From HGM12587 sp964561705 (lineage in GTDB: Bacteria; Bacillota; Clostridia; Lachnospirales; Lachnospiraceae), in the NCBI GenBank assembly GCA_964561705.1, contig CAZLQJ010000046.1, positions 1 through 14,571 of the forward strand: a stretch of 14,571 bases of DNA, in the 5' to 3' direction. The notes under the pieces are model-generated. The model did no database searches, had not been told where the DNA came from, and was given only the letters and a program-made list of their open reading frames with translations. Below are positions 13,778 to 14,571 of the stretch, in pieces. Every line of letters starts with the position of its first letter. Within the stretch, counting starts at the first letter, position 1. Made by a program: the position numbers and the translations under genes.

Positions 13778-14571
13778 ATGAAAATTTCATCATTACAGAA
13801 AGCTAGATATGAATATTCTCCAAAGCTTCCAGGAATGCTTAGAAACGGTATCGCAGACATCTGCGTTAACGAAGGAGAAGAAACACAGAGCGTAGCTGAT
13901 CAGGAAAAGATCAAGGCACTCTTCCCAAATACCTATGGTAAAAAAGAAATCACATTCCAGAAAGGTCAGAACACTTCCGAAGCAAAGAAACAGGTGGTAG
14001 GTGTTATCCTTTCCGGCGGACAGGCTCCAGGCGGACACAACGTAATCTGTGGTTTATATGATGCTTTAAAAGCAACAGACAAAGAAAATGTTCTTTACGG
14101 ATTCAAAGGCGGTCCAAGCGGACTGATCGAAGACGACTACATCATCTTTGACGACGCATATATCAACGAATACAGAAACACTGGCGGTTTCGATATCATC
14201 GGTTCCGGCAGAACAAAATTAGAAACAGAAGAACAGTTCGCAATCGTTGCTGAAGTTTGCAAAAAACACGGCATCACAGCAATCGTTATCATCGGTGGTG
14301 ATGATTCTAATACAAATGCTGCTGTTCTTGCAGAATACTTCGCAGCTCACAATACAGGCGTTCAGGTCATCGGATGCCCGAAAACAATCGATGGCGACTT
14401 AAAGAACGAAGATATCGAATGCTCCTTCGGTTTCGATACCGCTACAAAAACATACAGCGAAATCATTGGAAACATTGAAAGAGATGCAAACTCTGCGAAG
14501 AAATACTGGCATTTCATCAAAGTTATGGGACGTAGTGCTTCTCACGTAGCATTAGAATGTGCGCTTAAGAC
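13778..14571 (+). CDS. pfp: Pyrophosphate-dependent 6-phosphofructokinase, N-terminal part (cut by window edge)
   Basis: Phosphorylates fructose-6-phosphate with pyrophosphate, reversibly, in glycolysis and gluconeogenesis. The first 264 codons are present, open to the window end. Motifs: GVILSGGQAPGGHNVI (75-90, the nucleotide/PPi loop), GGDDSNTNAA (173-182), the catalytic PKTIDGDL (201-208), TATKTYSEII (221-230) and MGRSASH (250-256). The Asp in GGDD in place of the ATP-type Gly indicates PPi as phosphate donor. The N-terminal length and sequence fit the long (plant-like, about 550-residue) form. The ATG at 13778 has AAAGGAGA seven nt upstream. An overlapping minus-strand ORF at 13793-14038 is a shadow. 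Confidence 0.94.
   Translation, partial: MKISSLQKARYEYSPKLPGMLRNGIADICVNEGEETQSVADQEKIKALFPNTYGKKEITFQKGQNTSEAKKQVVGVILSGGQAPGGHNVICGLYDALKATDKENVLYGFKGGPSGLIEDDYIIFDDAYINEYRNTGGFDIIGSGRTKLETEEQFAIVAEVCKKHGITAIVIIGGDDSNTNAAVLAEYFAAHNTGVQVIGCPKTIDGDLKNEDIECSFGFDTATKTYSEIIGNIERDANSAKKYWHFIKVMGRSASHVALECALK

Noticed and set aside
13793..14038. Minus-strand open frame opposite the start of pfp
   Set aside because: It is wholly inside the convincing pfp coding region on the plus strand and lacks a ribosome site.

Overview
The window reads as ordinary chromosome from a low-to-moderate-GC Bacillota, most likely a gut Lachnospiraceae. The grounds are AT-rich intergenic DNA, strong GGAGG-type ribosome sites, sigma-A-like promoters, a long-form PPi-dependent phosphofructokinase, a divergent ~390-residue PRPP synthetase, and the DUF512-der-plsY-gpsA gene order. 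Genus cannot be fixed from the sequence alone. I see no insertion sequence, phage gene, tRNA, rRNA or CRISPR array.

Layout. Positions 1-12284 are all minus strand. Read in the direction of transcription, a divergent promoter pair near 12351-12416 drives (a) leftward, a tightly packed seven-gene unit: DUF512 radical-SAM protein, der (EngA), plsY, gpsA, an SPFH-domain protein with three C-terminal zinc ribbons, a double zinc-ribbon membrane protein, and a secreted/anchored TPM-domain protein (12284 to 4816); and (b) rightward, prs, then after a terminator a promoter for pfp, which runs off the window. Left of the seven-gene unit, a promoter at 4744-4772 starts an ABC transporter operon (lipoprotein SBP, permease, ATPase), ending in a homocysteine S-methyltransferase-type protein. 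Left of that, a promoter at 953-981 starts ilvN-ilvC; ilvC is cut by the window edge.

How the genes fit together. The der-plsY-gpsA block couples a ribosome-assembly GTPase to the supply and first acylation of glycerol-3-phosphate. The three genes behind it resemble the partner proteins of PspA in the Bacillus subtilis pspA-ydjGHI membrane-stress operon, but no pspA is present. The transporter belongs to the TrpXYZ-like group of organic-substrate importers and is joined to a stand-alone MetH-type homocysteine domain, suggesting a link to sulfur amino acid or methyl-group metabolism. ilvN-ilvC belong to branched-chain amino acid synthesis; prs and pfp to central sugar phosphate metabolism.

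Most of the window is core metabolism. The parts most worth a second look are the SPFH/zinc-ribbon/TPM module without pspA, the transporter-methyltransferase pairing, the inter-cistronic hairpin at 3637-3665, and the divergent PRPP synthetase. Family assignments come from recognising motifs by eye; no database search was run.
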